Shown here: piece by piece, positions 8,394 to 16,920 of the stretch
Numbering within the stretch: the first letter of the stretch is position 1
How the letters are laid out: the number at the start of each line of letters is the position of its first letter
NCBI RefSeq assembly: GCF_001426265.1
Contig: NZ_LMDG01000002.1
Location: 63,114 to 127,113 of the forward strand
DNA length: 64,000 bases
Direction: 5' to 3'
DNA from: Rhizobium sp. Root1220
Lineage (GTDB): Bacteria > Pseudomonadota > Alphaproteobacteria > Rhizobiales > Rhizobiaceae
The notes under the pieces: generated by a model
Told to the model about the DNA's origin: nothing
The model's database searches: none
Seen by the model: only the letters and a program-made list of their open reading frames with translations
Made by a program: the position numbers and the translations under genes

Positions 8394-9041
8394 TCACGCA
8401 GTCGCCATTTCGGCCGTGAAGATGAGTTCCTCGCCTGTCGCACTGTGCCCGAGCACCATTCCGCATTCTTCTGCAAGCAGAACCGTGTAGTAGGGCTGGA
8501 TCGTATGTGCATCGATCGCCTCCTCGATTTCGGCTGTCGAGATTTCCACGAACTTCGGCGGCATGCGCATCATCTTGCCCTTCGCGACGATCTTGAACTT
8601 CGCGTCCAGTTCCGGATTTTCCAGCGTGATTTCAAGAGATCCGCCGCGCGGGATGGACGAATAAGCGACCAGGAACAGATTGAGCAGCAATTTGACGCGA
8701 TTCTTCGCGATGATCGCGCGGGGGCCGGTCCAGTTGATCTCCGTCTTTTTCTCTGCTGCGGCAAATTCCTTGGCGGCGCGCTCGGCCTCTCCCGTATCGA
8801 TCGACGCTCCAACCGAGCCCGAGGCGCCAAACGCCAGACGTGCGAACTTCAAACGGACAGACGCGTTCAGCGCACTCGTGCGGATAAGGTCCATCGCATC
8901 GGCGTCGGCGCCACCCTCGTCCAGAAGTTCAAGGCCGTTGTTGATTGCACCGACCGGCGAGATGACGTCGTGGCAGACGCGGCTGCACAGAAGCGCGGCC
9001 AGGTCGGGACCAGTTAGGGTAAGGTTTGGGTTCTTCGACAT
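8394..9041 (-). CDS. chpT: Histidine phosphotransferase ChpT
   Basis: 215 residues. ChpT passes phosphate from the hybrid kinase CckA to CtrA and CpdR. The dimerisation/phosphotransfer helix carries LCSRVCHDVISPVGAINNG with His24, followed by a degenerate HATPase-like C-terminal domain without a normal ATP-binding set (GGSLEITLENPELDAKFKIV). The open frame extends to 9215, but the ATG at 9041 is preferred: GGAG lies about 6 nt upstream and MSKNPNLTLTGPDLAALL matches the family start. It is divergent from the EipA-type gene across a region with a CtrA-like box. Confidence 0.93.
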   Translation of the reverse strand: MSKNPNLTLTGPDLAALLCSRVCHDVISPVGAINNGLELLDEGGADADAMDLIRTSALNASVRLKFARLAFGASGSVGASIDTGEAERAAKEFAAAEKKTEINWTGPRAIIAKNRVKLLLNLFLVAYSSIPRGGSLEITLENPELDAKFKIVAKGKMMRMPPKFVEISTAEIEEAIDAHTIQPYYTVLLAEECGMVLGHSATGEELIFTAEMATA

Positions 9042-9146
9042 CATCGTCTCCAGAGGGGCGGCGGGATCATCCGCCGTATATCGTGCTTCATCAAAATTGC
9101 GCGAAGTTTGCGAGCGTACTCGGCGCCATAATGACACCATATTTGG

Positions 9147-9161
9147 TAAACCGATTGTTAA
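9147..9161. promoter_or_regulatory. Candidate CtrA box between chpT and eipA
   Basis: TAAA-N7-TTAA at 9147-9161 differs at one base from the CtrA consensus TTAA-N7-TTAA, in the 191-bp divergent region. Brucella eipA is reported to be a direct CtrA target, which makes the match more credible. Confidence 0.4.
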
Positions 9162-9232
9162 GACCATACGCGCAAAATGCAGGAAACGCCGGAAACGGCT
9201 CATCACCCCGACCATGATGAACGGATGATACC

Positions 9233-9826
9233 ATGCGCCCCCATAACCTCGGAAGATTCACCGCCTTCTGCCGGCTGCTTGTCGCGCTGACGCTCCCACC
9301 GTTGCTCCTGCCCGTCGCCGCATCGGCACAGCAGGCGGACAATAGCCAGTACTCGATGCAGGAGATCGTCGATGCGGGCCATTCGTTCTTCGGCTCTACC
9401 AGTGGCGGCTTGGCCAAGGTCGTCGAGGGCGCCTTCCAGAAATATGGCCTGCCGAACGGATACGTCCTTGGACAGGAGGGTTCCGGTGCTTTCATAGCCG
9501 GTCTGACATACGGCGAAGGCCAGCTCAACACCAAGAATGCCGGCGAGCACCCCCTCTACTGGCAGGGGCCGTCACTCGGGCTCGACTATGGCGGCCAGGG
9601 CACGCGGGTGATGATGCTGGTCTACGACTTGCCGTCCACAGACGCGATCTACGCCCGCTTCGGCGGCGTCAGCGGCCAGGCATTTGTCATTGCCGGCTTT
9701 GGCATGACGCTGCTCAAGAACAACAACGTGCTGATCGTGCCCATTCGCACCGGCGTCGGCGCCCGGCTTGGCCTGAACGTAGGCTACCTCAAGATTACGC
9801 CGGCCGCGACCTGGAACCCCTTTTGA
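9233..9826 (+). CDS. eipA: Periplasmic envelope-integrity protein EipA-like (DUF1134)
   Basis: 197 residues with a signal peptide (hydrophobic LLVALTLPPLLLPVAASA, cleavage after ASA at about residue 32) and a DUF1134 domain: YSMQEIVDAGHSFFGSTSGG, GSGAFIAGLTYGEGQL, LDYGGQGTRVMMLVYDLP and the glycine-rich GFGMTLLKNNNVLIVPIRTG. In Brucella abortus the DUF1134 protein EipA is a small periplasmic beta-barrel needed for envelope integrity, and its gene is regulated by CtrA. The ribosome-binding site is weak. A 10-bp stem-loop follows the stop. Confidence 0.88.
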   Translation: MRPHNLGRFTAFCRLLVALTLPPLLLPVAASAQQADNSQYSMQEIVDAGHSFFGSTSGGLAKVVEGAFQKYGLPNGYVLGQEGSGAFIAGLTYGEGQLNTKNAGEHPLYWQGPSLGLDYGGQGTRVMMLVYDLPSTDAIYARFGGVSGQAFVIAGFGMTLLKNNNVLIVPIRTGVGARLGLNVGYLKITPAATWNPF

Positions 9827-9831
9827 TAGCC

Positions 9832-9863
9832 CCAACGGCGAACTCTCGCTCGCCGTTGGCTTT
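9832..9863 (+). terminator. Stem-loop after eipA
   Basis: Perfect 10-bp stem CCAACGGCGA (9832-9841) / TCGCCGTTGG (9850-9859) with an 8-nt loop. It is followed only by CTTTCC, so the T-run is weak. Confidence 0.6.
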
Positions 9864-9939
9864 CCACCCCTTGCCCTAGACGCCGGGTCCGCTTAAACAT
9901 TGCCATGACGCAACAACTTCCGGAAGCAGTGGCCACGCC

Positions 9940-11100
9940 GTGATCGAATATGCTCTCTTGTTCGGATTGGGCTTCCTGACCGCAGCGTTTCTGGTTTTCC
10001 TGATATCGCCTGCCGTCCACCGCCGCATTGTCGGGTATACCGAAAACCGCATGCGCGCGACGATGCCGCTCAGCCCCCAGGAAGTTCGCGCGCAGAAGGA
10101 CATGGTGCGAGCGCTCTATGCCGCCGAGAATGCCCGAACCGCTCAGGACTTGATCCGCGAACGAGAGAAATCCCTGTCATTGCAGCTGAAGCACGATGCC
10201 ATCGCGCTCGACGCCGGGCATTCGGCCGCGGAAATCAGCGGGTTGCAGTCCCAGGTCGCAGACATGAGCGTCGAAGCCGCGGAGTTGCGCTCACACCTGC
10301 GCAAGGACGAGAATTATATCAGCCAGCTGAAAACCAGTCTTCACATCACTGAGCAGGCCAGCGCCGCCAAGGAGGCTGAACTCGACGCTTTGCGCACCCG
10401 GCTGAACAAACTCGCCGAGCAGTCCGACAGTTTGAAGATCGACATGGCCGCGCGCGATACAGAGCTTGAAAGCCGGAACTTCAAATCGAACACAGTCCGG
10501 ACCGAACGCGACAATCTCCGGCAGGATGTGAACCTGCTGCAGAAACGCGCCAAGGATGCCGAGCAACAGCTAGCACAACAGGAGCACGCAGTGCTCCGGC
10601 TTGAGGATCAGGCTGCCCGGAATGAAGCCACGCTGGCAGACAAGGATGCTCTGCTTGTCCGCCGGCAGCAGGAAATCTCGAAACTCAAGGAAGAGGTCAA
10701 GGCGGCAAACGCCGGCGTGCGCAAGGCAAACCGTGCACTCCGCAACGCCGGACTTCCGCCGTTGCCAGTGGAAGCAACCGCAGAGGACGAGGCGACGGAG
10801 GAAGCAATGCCTACCCCAATCGACACCGTAGCCGTAGCCGCGCGACTGACCGACGAGGTGCGCAAGCGCAGCGCGGCCGTCACGGAGCAGCTATTGAAGG
10901 CGAAGACAGCCTCCGATGGCGATGAGGCGATCCGCGGCGAGATCGCCGGCATTGCCGCGAGCATGGTAGCCCTAACCGCAATCAACGAAGGTCCCTCCTC
11001 GCCAATCAGGGATCTCCTGCCCGAACCGGTGGAAAGCCAGGACGGCGAGCGCATCAACCTTGCACAGCGCGCGGCCACCATTCTCTCCGAGCCGGGCTGA
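9940..11100 (+). CDS. Membrane-anchored coiled-coil protein of unknown function
   Basis: 386 residues from a GTG start. An N-terminal membrane anchor (EYALLFGLGFLTAAFLVFLI) is followed by a long coiled coil, roughly residues 50-270, rich in A, E, Q, L and R with heptad spacing, then an acidic linker and an alanine-rich C-terminal helix region (RLTDEVRKRSAAVTEQLLKA). The topology resembles a RmuC- or TolA-like scaffold, but no nuclease or other catalytic motif is visible. A 12-codon frame (ATG 9905 to TGA 9943) overlaps the GTG start as GTGA. Its end is 2 bp from the end of the convergent methyltransferase gene. Confidence 0.78.
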   Translation: MIEYALLFGLGFLTAAFLVFLISPAVHRRIVGYTENRMRATMPLSPQEVRAQKDMVRALYAAENARTAQDLIREREKSLSLQLKHDAIALDAGHSAAEISGLQSQVADMSVEAAELRSHLRKDENYISQLKTSLHITEQASAAKEAELDALRTRLNKLAEQSDSLKIDMAARDTELESRNFKSNTVRTERDNLRQDVNLLQKRAKDAEQQLAQQEHAVLRLEDQAARNEATLADKDALLVRRQQEISKLKEEVKAANAGVRKANRALRNAGLPPLPVEATAEDEATEEAMPTPIDTVAVAARLTDEVRKRSAAVTEQLLKAKTASDGDEAIRGEIAGIAASMVALTAINEGPSSPIRDLLPEPVESQDGERINLAQRAATILSEPG

Positions 11101-11102
11101 TC

Positions 11103-11924
11103 TCAGATCCGTTTCGCAGCCGACGACATAGCGAAGAGCGCAATGCCGGTCGCCGTCGCGACGTTGAGGCTGTCCAGGCCCTCGGACTGCGGGATGCGTG
11201 CGCTGCGGAAACGCGCCAGAACAGATTGAGGTAACCCCTCGCCCTCCGTCCCCACAACCAGCGCCATCCGATCGGACGGCGGTATTTGCCGGATATCGGT
11301 CTCACCACGAGGCGAAAGTGTCCAGATCGCAAAACCATGCGCCGCAAGCCTGGTGAGGGTGTCGAGAGCGTCCCCGCCCCTCTCGTAGGGAACACTGAGA
11401 ACGGAACCCACCGAGACGCGCAGCGCCTTGCGATATAGCGGGTCACAGGACGTTTCATCGAGAAGGATCGCATCCGCCTTGAAGGCGGCGGCATTGCGGA
11501 ACATGGAGCCTGCATTGTCATGGTTGGAAATGCCGCAGCCGACAAGGACCAGCGAGCGCTCCGGTAGCCGGTCGATGAGATCCCCTGCATTGGTCTCGCG
11601 CCGACCGAGCGCGAGCACGCCGCGGTGCGCGTGAAACCCGACGATGCGATCAAGCACCTGCGCTTCGGCGACATAGACCGGCACATCATCCGGCAAGCGG
11701 TCCAGGATCGCCGAAACGCCGCCAACCCGGTTGTTCAGCAGCAGGACCTTCTCGGCTGCAAAACCGCTTCTTCTCCGGCTCGCATCAGCAAGCATACGAA
11801 GCACTACTGTACCCTCCGCAATGAAGCGACCTTGCCTGCCCGTCAGGTCACGTTCGCGTATGTCGCGAAACTCGGCGATCCTCGGATCGTCGGCACTCTC
11901 GATCGCGATGAGACGGGAAACCAT
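11103..11924 (-). CDS. SpoU/TrmH-family RNA 2'-O-methyltransferase
   Basis: 273 residues with a deep trefoil-knot SPOUT fold. Motif 1 is VLVGCGISNHDNAGSMFRNA (the NxGxxxR signature), motif 2 VVGTEGEGL, and motif 3 IPQSEGLDSLNVATATGIAL, which together form the AdoMet site. An N-terminal substrate-binding domain (about 1-100; RFIAEGTVVLRMLA) places it with the 23S rRNA/tRNA ribose methyltransferases of the TrmH group; the exact target nucleotide cannot be read from sequence. It lies 4 bp downstream of a small membrane-protein gene on the same strand, so the two form an operon. Confidence 0.88.
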   Translation of the reverse strand: MVSRLIAIESADDPRIAEFRDIRERDLTGRQGRFIAEGTVVLRMLADASRRRSGFAAEKVLLLNNRVGGVSAILDRLPDDVPVYVAEAQVLDRIVGFHAHRGVLALGRRETNAGDLIDRLPERSLVLVGCGISNHDNAGSMFRNAAAFKADAILLDETSCDPLYRKALRVSVGSVLSVPYERGGDALDTLTRLAAHGFAIWTLSPRGETDIRQIPPSDRMALVVGTEGEGLPQSVLARFRSARIPQSEGLDSLNVATATGIALFAMSSAAKRI

Positions 11925-11928
11925 CGCC

Positions 11929-12315
11929 TCAACTGCCGTTGATGGTCACGTCCGCAACGATGCGGCCGGCCTTTATGTCGAACACGAACGACTTGATGAC
12001 GCCGTCAGACGTTGCGCCGAAGAACATGATCTGGCCACCGGAAAGCGATGAGGACCGGATGACAAAGCCTGGCGGCAGCGTCGCCGTCACTGAGACCGGC
12101 GCGTCGGAGGGTACGCTTGCAGATGTCACCGCGCTCGGTTCCTTGGCTGGAGCCCGCATGGTCTTGTAGACAACGGCACCGAAGACCGCCATAAGGCTCA
12201 CGAACATGATAGCGCCCGAGACGATCTGCAGTCGGATCATCTTGCGCCGGACACTTTCCATCGCCGGATCCAGGGGCTTTTCTTCCTGATCGTCTTCTGG
12301 CTGGATATTCGTCAT
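11929..12315 (-). CDS. Small single-pass membrane protein, unknown function
   Basis: 128 residues: an acidic cytoplasmic N-terminus (DDQEEKPLDPAMESVRRKM), one transmembrane helix (QIVSGAIMFVSLMAVFGAVVYK, about 30-51), then a ~75-residue periplasmic domain with beta-strand character (LPPGFVIRSSSLSGGQIMFF, IVADVTING). I do not recognise a named family. It is the first gene of a two-gene operon with the TrmH-type methyltransferase, and is divergent from rluD. Confidence 0.75.
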   Translation of the reverse strand: MTNIQPEDDQEEKPLDPAMESVRRKMIRLQIVSGAIMFVSLMAVFGAVVYKTMRAPAKEPSAVTSASVPSDAPVSVTATLPPGFVIRSSSLSGGQIMFFGATSDGVIKSFVFDIKAGRIVADVTINGS

Positions 12316-12358
12316 ATGTCGCGTTCCATTCTATAAAATACTTCGGAGAAGAAGCGTC

Positions 12359-13393
12359 TTGAGCGACCCCTTTAAACAAGCATCCGGCATTATGAAAGTC
12401 CTGACCGCAGATGAGACCGCCGAAGGCAGGCTCGATGCGTGGATGACCGCACAGCTTGGCGAGGAGTTTTCCCGTAGCCGCATCAAGGTGCTGATCAAGG
12501 AAGGCCAGGTCACCTCCAAGGGCGCAATCGTTGCCGATCCGCAGAAGAAGGTGCGCCCCGGCGACGTCTTCGAGATCAACCTGCCGGAACCCGAAGATCC
12601 GACGCCGAAGGGCGAGAATATCCCACTAGACATCCTCTACGAAGATGACGATCTCATCGTCATCTCCAAACCATCTGGCATGGTCGTGCACCCTGCCGCC
12701 GGCAACTGGAACGGTACGTTGGTCAACGCGCTGATCTATCATTGCGGCGACACGCTGTCGGGCATCGGTGGCGTTCGCCGCCCGGGCATCGTCCATCGCC
12801 TCGACAAGGACACGACGGGTGTCATGGTCGTCGCCAAGAACGATATCGCCCACCGCCATCTGTCGCTGCAGTTCGCCGACCACGGCCGCACCATGCCACT
12901 CGAACGCGCCTACCAGGCGATCGTCTGGGGCCGTCCGCGCACCCTGACCGGCAGCATCGACGCGCCGCTCGGCCGCGATACCGGCGACCGCACGCGACGC
13001 GCCGTCAAGCGCCCGGGCACGGCCGACGCCGACGAGGCGATCACGCATTACGAGGTGCTGGAACGCTTCCACGAGACCCCGAACGCGCTGTCGCTCGCCT
13101 CGCTGGTCGAGTGCCATCTGGAAACCGGCCGCACCCACCAGATCCGGGTCCACATGGCCCATATCGGCCACCCGCTGCTCGGCGACACCGTCTATGGCGC
13201 CGGTTTCAAGACCAAGGCAAACCTGCTGCCGGACGCCGCGAGGAAGGTCGTAAACGGGTTTGGCAGACAGGCGCTCCACGCCTACATGCTGCAGTTCGAG
13301 CATCCGCGCACCGGCGAAGTCATGCGTTTTGAAATCCCGCTGCCGGATGACATGATCGCGCTGATCGAGGCGCTGCGCGCCGTCGAGCTGTAA
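12359..13393 (+). CDS. rluD: 23S rRNA pseudouridine synthase RluD family
   Basis: 344 residues. An S4 RNA-binding domain (about 25-90; RLDAWMTAQLGEEFSRSRIK) precedes the RsuA/RluA catalytic domain with the active-site motif HRLDKDTTG (catalytic Asp near residue 148), followed by KTYQA-like RAYQAIVWG and the C-terminal LETGRTHQIRVH and HPLLGDTVYG. RluD makes pseudouridines in helix 69 of 23S rRNA. I keep the TTG at 12359, as GGAGAAG lies 8 nt upstream; an ATG at 12392 is the alternative and would remove 11 residues. Monocistronic, upstream of rpoH. Confidence 0.92.
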   Translation: MSDPFKQASGIMKVLTADETAEGRLDAWMTAQLGEEFSRSRIKVLIKEGQVTSKGAIVADPQKKVRPGDVFEINLPEPEDPTPKGENIPLDILYEDDDLIVISKPSGMVVHPAAGNWNGTLVNALIYHCGDTLSGIGGVRRPGIVHRLDKDTTGVMVVAKNDIAHRHLSLQFADHGRTMPLERAYQAIVWGRPRTLTGSIDAPLGRDTGDRTRRAVKRPGTADADEAITHYEVLERFHETPNALSLASLVECHLETGRTHQIRVHMAHIGHPLLGDTVYGAGFKTKANLLPDAARKVVNGFGRQALHAYMLQFEHPRTGEVMRFEIPLPDDMIALIEALRAVEL

Positions 13394-13417
13394 CGCTATC
13401 GTGAAGCTGTAAGGAGG

Positions 13418-13483
13418 CTTGAACCGATGTTCCGCCATACTTATCTGTACATTGACTTAGTGCGGGCTTGGAAAAAGCCGCAC
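13418..13483 (+). promoter_or_regulatory. Candidate heat-shock promoter and 5'-leader hairpin of rpoH
   Basis: CTTGAA at 13418-13423, an 11-bp spacer, and CCATAC at 13435-13440 resemble a sigma-32-type promoter. Just downstream, GTGCGGgCTT (13460-13469) pairs with AAGCCGCAC (13475-13483) with one bulged G. If the promoter is right, this hairpin sits near the 5' end of the rpoH transcript. Confidence 0.35.
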
Positions 13484-13554
13484 GTCACGGTTCGCCTTTA
13501 AAACGCAGGGACGCGTTCGATCGGGAACCGGAATTCAGATAGGAGGGTGCACTC

Positions 13555-14463
13555 ATGGCCCGAAATAGTTTGCCGTCAATTACCGCCGGCGAAGCCGGTC
13601 TTAATCGTTACCTCGACGAAATCCGCAAATTCCCGATGCTGGAACCGCAGCAGGAATATATGCTTGCCAAGCGCTATGCCGAACATGGCGATCGCGAGGC
13701 TGCGCACAAGCTCGTCACCAGCCACCTCCGCCTCGTCGCGAAGATCGCGATGGGTTACCGTGGCTATGGCCTGCCGATAGGCGAAGTCGTCTCCGAAGGT
13801 AACGTTGGCCTCATGCAGGCCGTCAAGAAATTCGACCCGGAGCGTGGTTTCCGTCTCGCCACCTATGCAATGTGGTGGATCAAGGCCTCGATCCAGGAGT
13901 ACATCCTGCGCTCATGGTCTCTGGTGAAGATGGGCACGACTGCAAACCAGAAGCGCCTGTTCTTCAACCTGCGCCGTCTCAAGGGCCGAATCCAGGCCAT
14001 CGACGAAGGCGATTTGAAGCCTGAGCATGTGACCGAAATCGCTACCAAGCTGAAGGTCTCCGAGGAAGAAGTCGTATCGATGAACCGCCGCCTTTCCGGC
14101 GACGCATCGCTAAATGCACCGATCAAGGCTTCCGAAGGCGATTCCGGCCAGTGGCAAGATTGGCTTGTGGACGACCACGACAGTCAGGAAGACGTCCTGA
14201 TCGAGCAGGACGAACTCGACACGCGCCGCCGTATGCTGGCGAAGGCGATGAGCGTTCTCAACGACCGCGAACGCCGTATCTTCGAGGCCCGCCGCCTTGC
14301 TGAAGATCCGGTGACGCTGGAGGACCTCTCTTCGGAATTCGATATCAGCCGCGAACGCGTTCGCCAGATTGAGGTGCGCGCGTTCGAAAAGGTTCAGGAT
14401 GCCGTGCGCAAGGAAGCCATGGAACGCGCCAAGGCTGTCCGCGTGGTCGAAGCAACCGCCTGA
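13555..14463 (+). CDS. rpoH: RNA polymerase heat-shock sigma factor RpoH (sigma-32)
   Basis: 302 residues with all sigma-70 regions: region 2 (LVTSHLRLVAKIAMGYRGYG, GNVGLMQAVKKFDPERGFRL, ATYAMWWIKASIQEYILRSW), the RpoH box (KRLFFNLRR), and region 4 with the helix-turn-helix LSSEFDISRERVRQIE. Rhizobia commonly carry two RpoH proteins; this one, between rluD and purA and near ctrA, sits where RpoH1 is found in Sinorhizobium. It has a strong AGGAGGG ribosome-binding site. A strong terminator follows. Confidence 0.95.
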   Translation: MARNSLPSITAGEAGLNRYLDEIRKFPMLEPQQEYMLAKRYAEHGDREAAHKLVTSHLRLVAKIAMGYRGYGLPIGEVVSEGNVGLMQAVKKFDPERGFRLATYAMWWIKASIQEYILRSWSLVKMGTTANQKRLFFNLRRLKGRIQAIDEGDLKPEHVTEIATKLKVSEEEVVSMNRRLSGDASLNAPIKASEGDSGQWQDWLVDDHDSQEDVLIEQDELDTRRRMLAKAMSVLNDRERRIFEARRLAEDPVTLEDLSSEFDISRERVRQIEVRAFEKVQDAVRKEAMERAKAVRVVEATA

Positions 14464-14487
14464 CCAGCCATGTCGCGCAAACAAACA

Positions 14488-14517
14488 AAGGGCGGGTCCG
14501 ATGGACCCGCCCTTTTG
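14488..14517 (+). terminator. Rho-independent terminator after rpoH
   Basis: Perfect 10-bp stem GGGCGGGTCC (14490-14499) / GGACCCGCCC (14503-14512) with a 3-nt loop, followed by TTTT and preceded by an A-rich tract, so it may also serve the leftward gene ending at 14536. Confidence 0.92.
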
Positions 14518-14535
14518 CATTTCGTGCTTCGGTAA

Positions 14536-16860
14536 TTATTGGCTCGTCGACACGTCGCCGAAAGCAGCCCATTCCTTGATCGCGGCGTTGAATGCTTCCA
14601 CGCCAGTTGCCCCCTTCTGCATTGTCAGAAGCGCACGGCGACCATTGCGATAGGTGATCGGGATATCAATCCAATCGCGGCTGGACAGCAGATCGAGGTT
14701 GGCCTTGCGCGCATCCGGGTAATCGTTGAGCGCAATCATGTGAAAATCATCGGTGATCTTGGCAGGCACCGCGATCAAGGGATCGCCGCGATCCTGTTCG
14801 GTACGCTTCATCGAGATGCGCTGGACACTCTCGATTGCCCCGCCTTCGAAATTCGGTGGCAGCGAGAAGACGATCTCAACGATGTGGCTTGCCGGCAACG
14901 ACGAGTCCGAGTTGCGCTTGAAAGTGACCTGGGCGGACAGATTGCGCTCGGGAACCGTCACCGTCCCCTGAACGGTCGCTTCCTGCCTGCCGTCCTGGCC
15001 TGCGTCGTGCTGCAGGCTCCAGACGACCGAACCCTGAATTGCCGTCGGCGAACTCTGGCCAATCCGCTCTTCGTAGAGGAACATCTTCTCGCTCGAACCG
15101 ACCGGAGCCGCCTGAGGCGCGGCGGCAGCCGGCGCTGTGGTGGCCGGTGCGCTTGCTGCAGGCGTCGTGTTAGTCGGCGCGGACGTCGCTGGCGCAGAGG
15201 CGGGCGGCGCGTCGCTTGAAGCCACATTCTGTTCGGCTATGGACTTTCCTTCCGCGGTCGGCGTGCCGGGAATGGCGGCCGGGCCACTGTCCACCTCCGT
15301 GCCATCGGCGAGAAGCCGCTGGTTGAACTTGCTGGCGGAGGCGGAGCCATCGCCCAGTGATGCAACTTGCTTATCCGCCTCGGCTGGCTTTGCCGTGCTT
15401 GGGTCGGCGGTCTTTGGCGCCTGGGCTGGCGTGCCCGTGTCGGTCTGCGGCTGTTGCTCGTTCTTCGCGCTTTGAGAAGGCGCCGCGCTGACGAGCCCCT
15501 TTACCATCGCGGTCAGGGCATCCTGATTAGTCCAGGCCGCGTAGGCCCCGCCACCGACAGCACCGAGTGCTATCAGGATCGTAACGATCGAGCCGATGCC
15601 GAAACGACGGCGCTTCGGCTCCATACGGAAATTCTTGCCCTGGAATTTCGAGGCGATTGCGCTGTCGATATCCGCGGGCGGTGCAGCACTCTCGTCATCC
15701 TCTGCGACAACACCGCGGTTGTCGTATCCGCGCAACGGTATCGCCTCCTGCCAGGCGTCGTTGCTCGCGGCCTTCGGCGCAGCGGTGCCGTGAACCTCGG
15801 AAAAAAGATCACCGTCATCGAAATGAGCGCTGATCGGCACTTTCTGGCTGTTCTCGATTGGCGGCAGGTCGTCGAATGCCGCTGCCTCCCAGGAAAAACC
15901 TTCGTTCGCGGCAGGCATTTTCGCGCCCGCCGAGTGGCTTTCCAGCCTGGCGATAACATCTTCGAAGGCGCGCGCGGCTTCGTTCGCAGGCGCGACCGGG
16001 GCCGCCTCCGAAAACTGCCTGAGTTCCTCGAGCGCCCAGTCCGTCGACGCATCCTTGGCGGGCGGCGCGGGCGTTTCCTCGACGGGTTCCGCCCAAACCG
16101 GATCGAAATGACCGGCAGCATCCGCATGTAGCGGCTCTTGCTGGCTGTGATCCACGAATTCCTCAGGCGGGCGGTCATACGCGTAGACCGGCTCGACGAG
16201 GCGATTTGTCAGGTCGTACTCGCGCGTTGCCGGCTGCAATACCGGCTCTTCGTAGGTCGGCACCGGCAGCAGCTCGACAACCGCCTCGGGTTCGCCGATA
16301 TGTTCTTCACGAGCGTGGTGCTCTTCGTGATCGACCTCTTCCGGATGGACTGCCTGCCAATGCTCGGCGGGTTCCACATCCTCGACGGGTACCGCAGGCT
16401 CCACCTCGGGCCAGTGCGCTTCGTGTTGGACGGCGTGTTGCGGCTCGGCGGCAGCCGGCTCCTCATGATATTGCGCAGGCTCTTCGTAGACCGGCGCCGG
16501 ATCCTCCGGCGCAAACGCCTCATGAACCGGCTCTTCAGCTACCGGTTCGTGCGCGGTCTCAGGCGCCGACGGCTCCGGATCGTGAAGCGCTTCTGCAGGC
16601 GCTTCAGATGGCACGTCGGCGACGGGTTCGGCACTTTCCGCAGGCACCGCCTCGGCATGTTCAGCATCGACTTCCCGGATTGCAGCCTCGAGCTTTTCAA
16701 GCTGGCGCTGCAACATCGCTTCCGGCGGACGCGGCTTCATGTTCTCGAGCTGCCGCTGCACGGCACCGCGGGCACGCTCGTAAACCTTTACCCGCATCTC
16801 GGGAGTATTTTCGGTCAGGCCGTCAACCGCCCGCCGGATAACTGCGATAAAATCCGCCAT
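14536..16860 (-). CDS. Large Glu/Pro/Ala-rich single-pass membrane protein, unknown function
   Basis: 774 residues in three parts. The N-terminal ~75 residues are helical (AVDGLTENTPEMRVKVYERA, QRQLEKLEAAIREVDAEHAE). A long low-complexity segment rich in E, P, A and H follows to about residue 400. After a basic stretch (EPKRRRFG) there is one transmembrane helix (IGSIVTILIALGAVGGGAYA, about 421-441), then a Ser/Ala/Pro-rich linker and a folded C-terminal domain of ~170 residues (EKMFLYEERIGQSSPTAIQG, GSVVWSL, SAQVTFKRNSDSSLPASHIV). The layout suggests a cytoplasmic flexible arm and a periplasmic domain. I know of no function; conserved upstream-of-purA proteins of this layout occur in rhizobia. 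It lies 60 bp downstream of purA. Confidence 0.78.
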   Translation of the reverse strand: MADFIAVIRRAVDGLTENTPEMRVKVYERARGAVQRQLENMKPRPPEAMLQRQLEKLEAAIREVDAEHAEAVPAESAEPVADVPSEAPAEALHDPEPSAPETAHEPVAEEPVHEAFAPEDPAPVYEEPAQYHEEPAAAEPQHAVQHEAHWPEVEPAVPVEDVEPAEHWQAVHPEEVDHEEHHAREEHIGEPEAVVELLPVPTYEEPVLQPATREYDLTNRLVEPVYAYDRPPEEFVDHSQQEPLHADAAGHFDPVWAEPVEETPAPPAKDASTDWALEELRQFSEAAPVAPANEAARAFEDVIARLESHSAGAKMPAANEGFSWEAAAFDDLPPIENSQKVPISAHFDDGDLFSEVHGTAAPKAASNDAWQEAIPLRGYDNRGVVAEDDESAAPPADIDSAIASKFQGKNFRMEPKRRRFGIGSIVTILIALGAVGGGAYAAWTNQDALTAMVKGLVSAAPSQSAKNEQQPQTDTGTPAQAPKTADPSTAKPAEADKQVASLGDGSASASKFNQRLLADGTEVDSGPAAIPGTPTAEGKSIAEQNVASSDAPPASAPATSAPTNTTPAASAPATTAPAAAAPQAAPVGSSEKMFLYEERIGQSSPTAIQGSVVWSLQHDAGQDGRQEATVQGTVTVPERNLSAQVTFKRNSDSSLPASHIVEIVFSLPPNFEGGAIESVQRISMKRTEQDRGDPLIAVPAKITDDFHMIALNDYPDARKANLDLLSSRDWIDIPITYRNGRRALLTMQKGATGVEAFNAAIKEWAAFGDVSTSQ

Positions 16861-16920
16861 TCGTACTTTCTCTAAAAGTGCGGCTCAGCTCCCGAAGCGC
16901 ACAAATACTAACCTGCGAGC

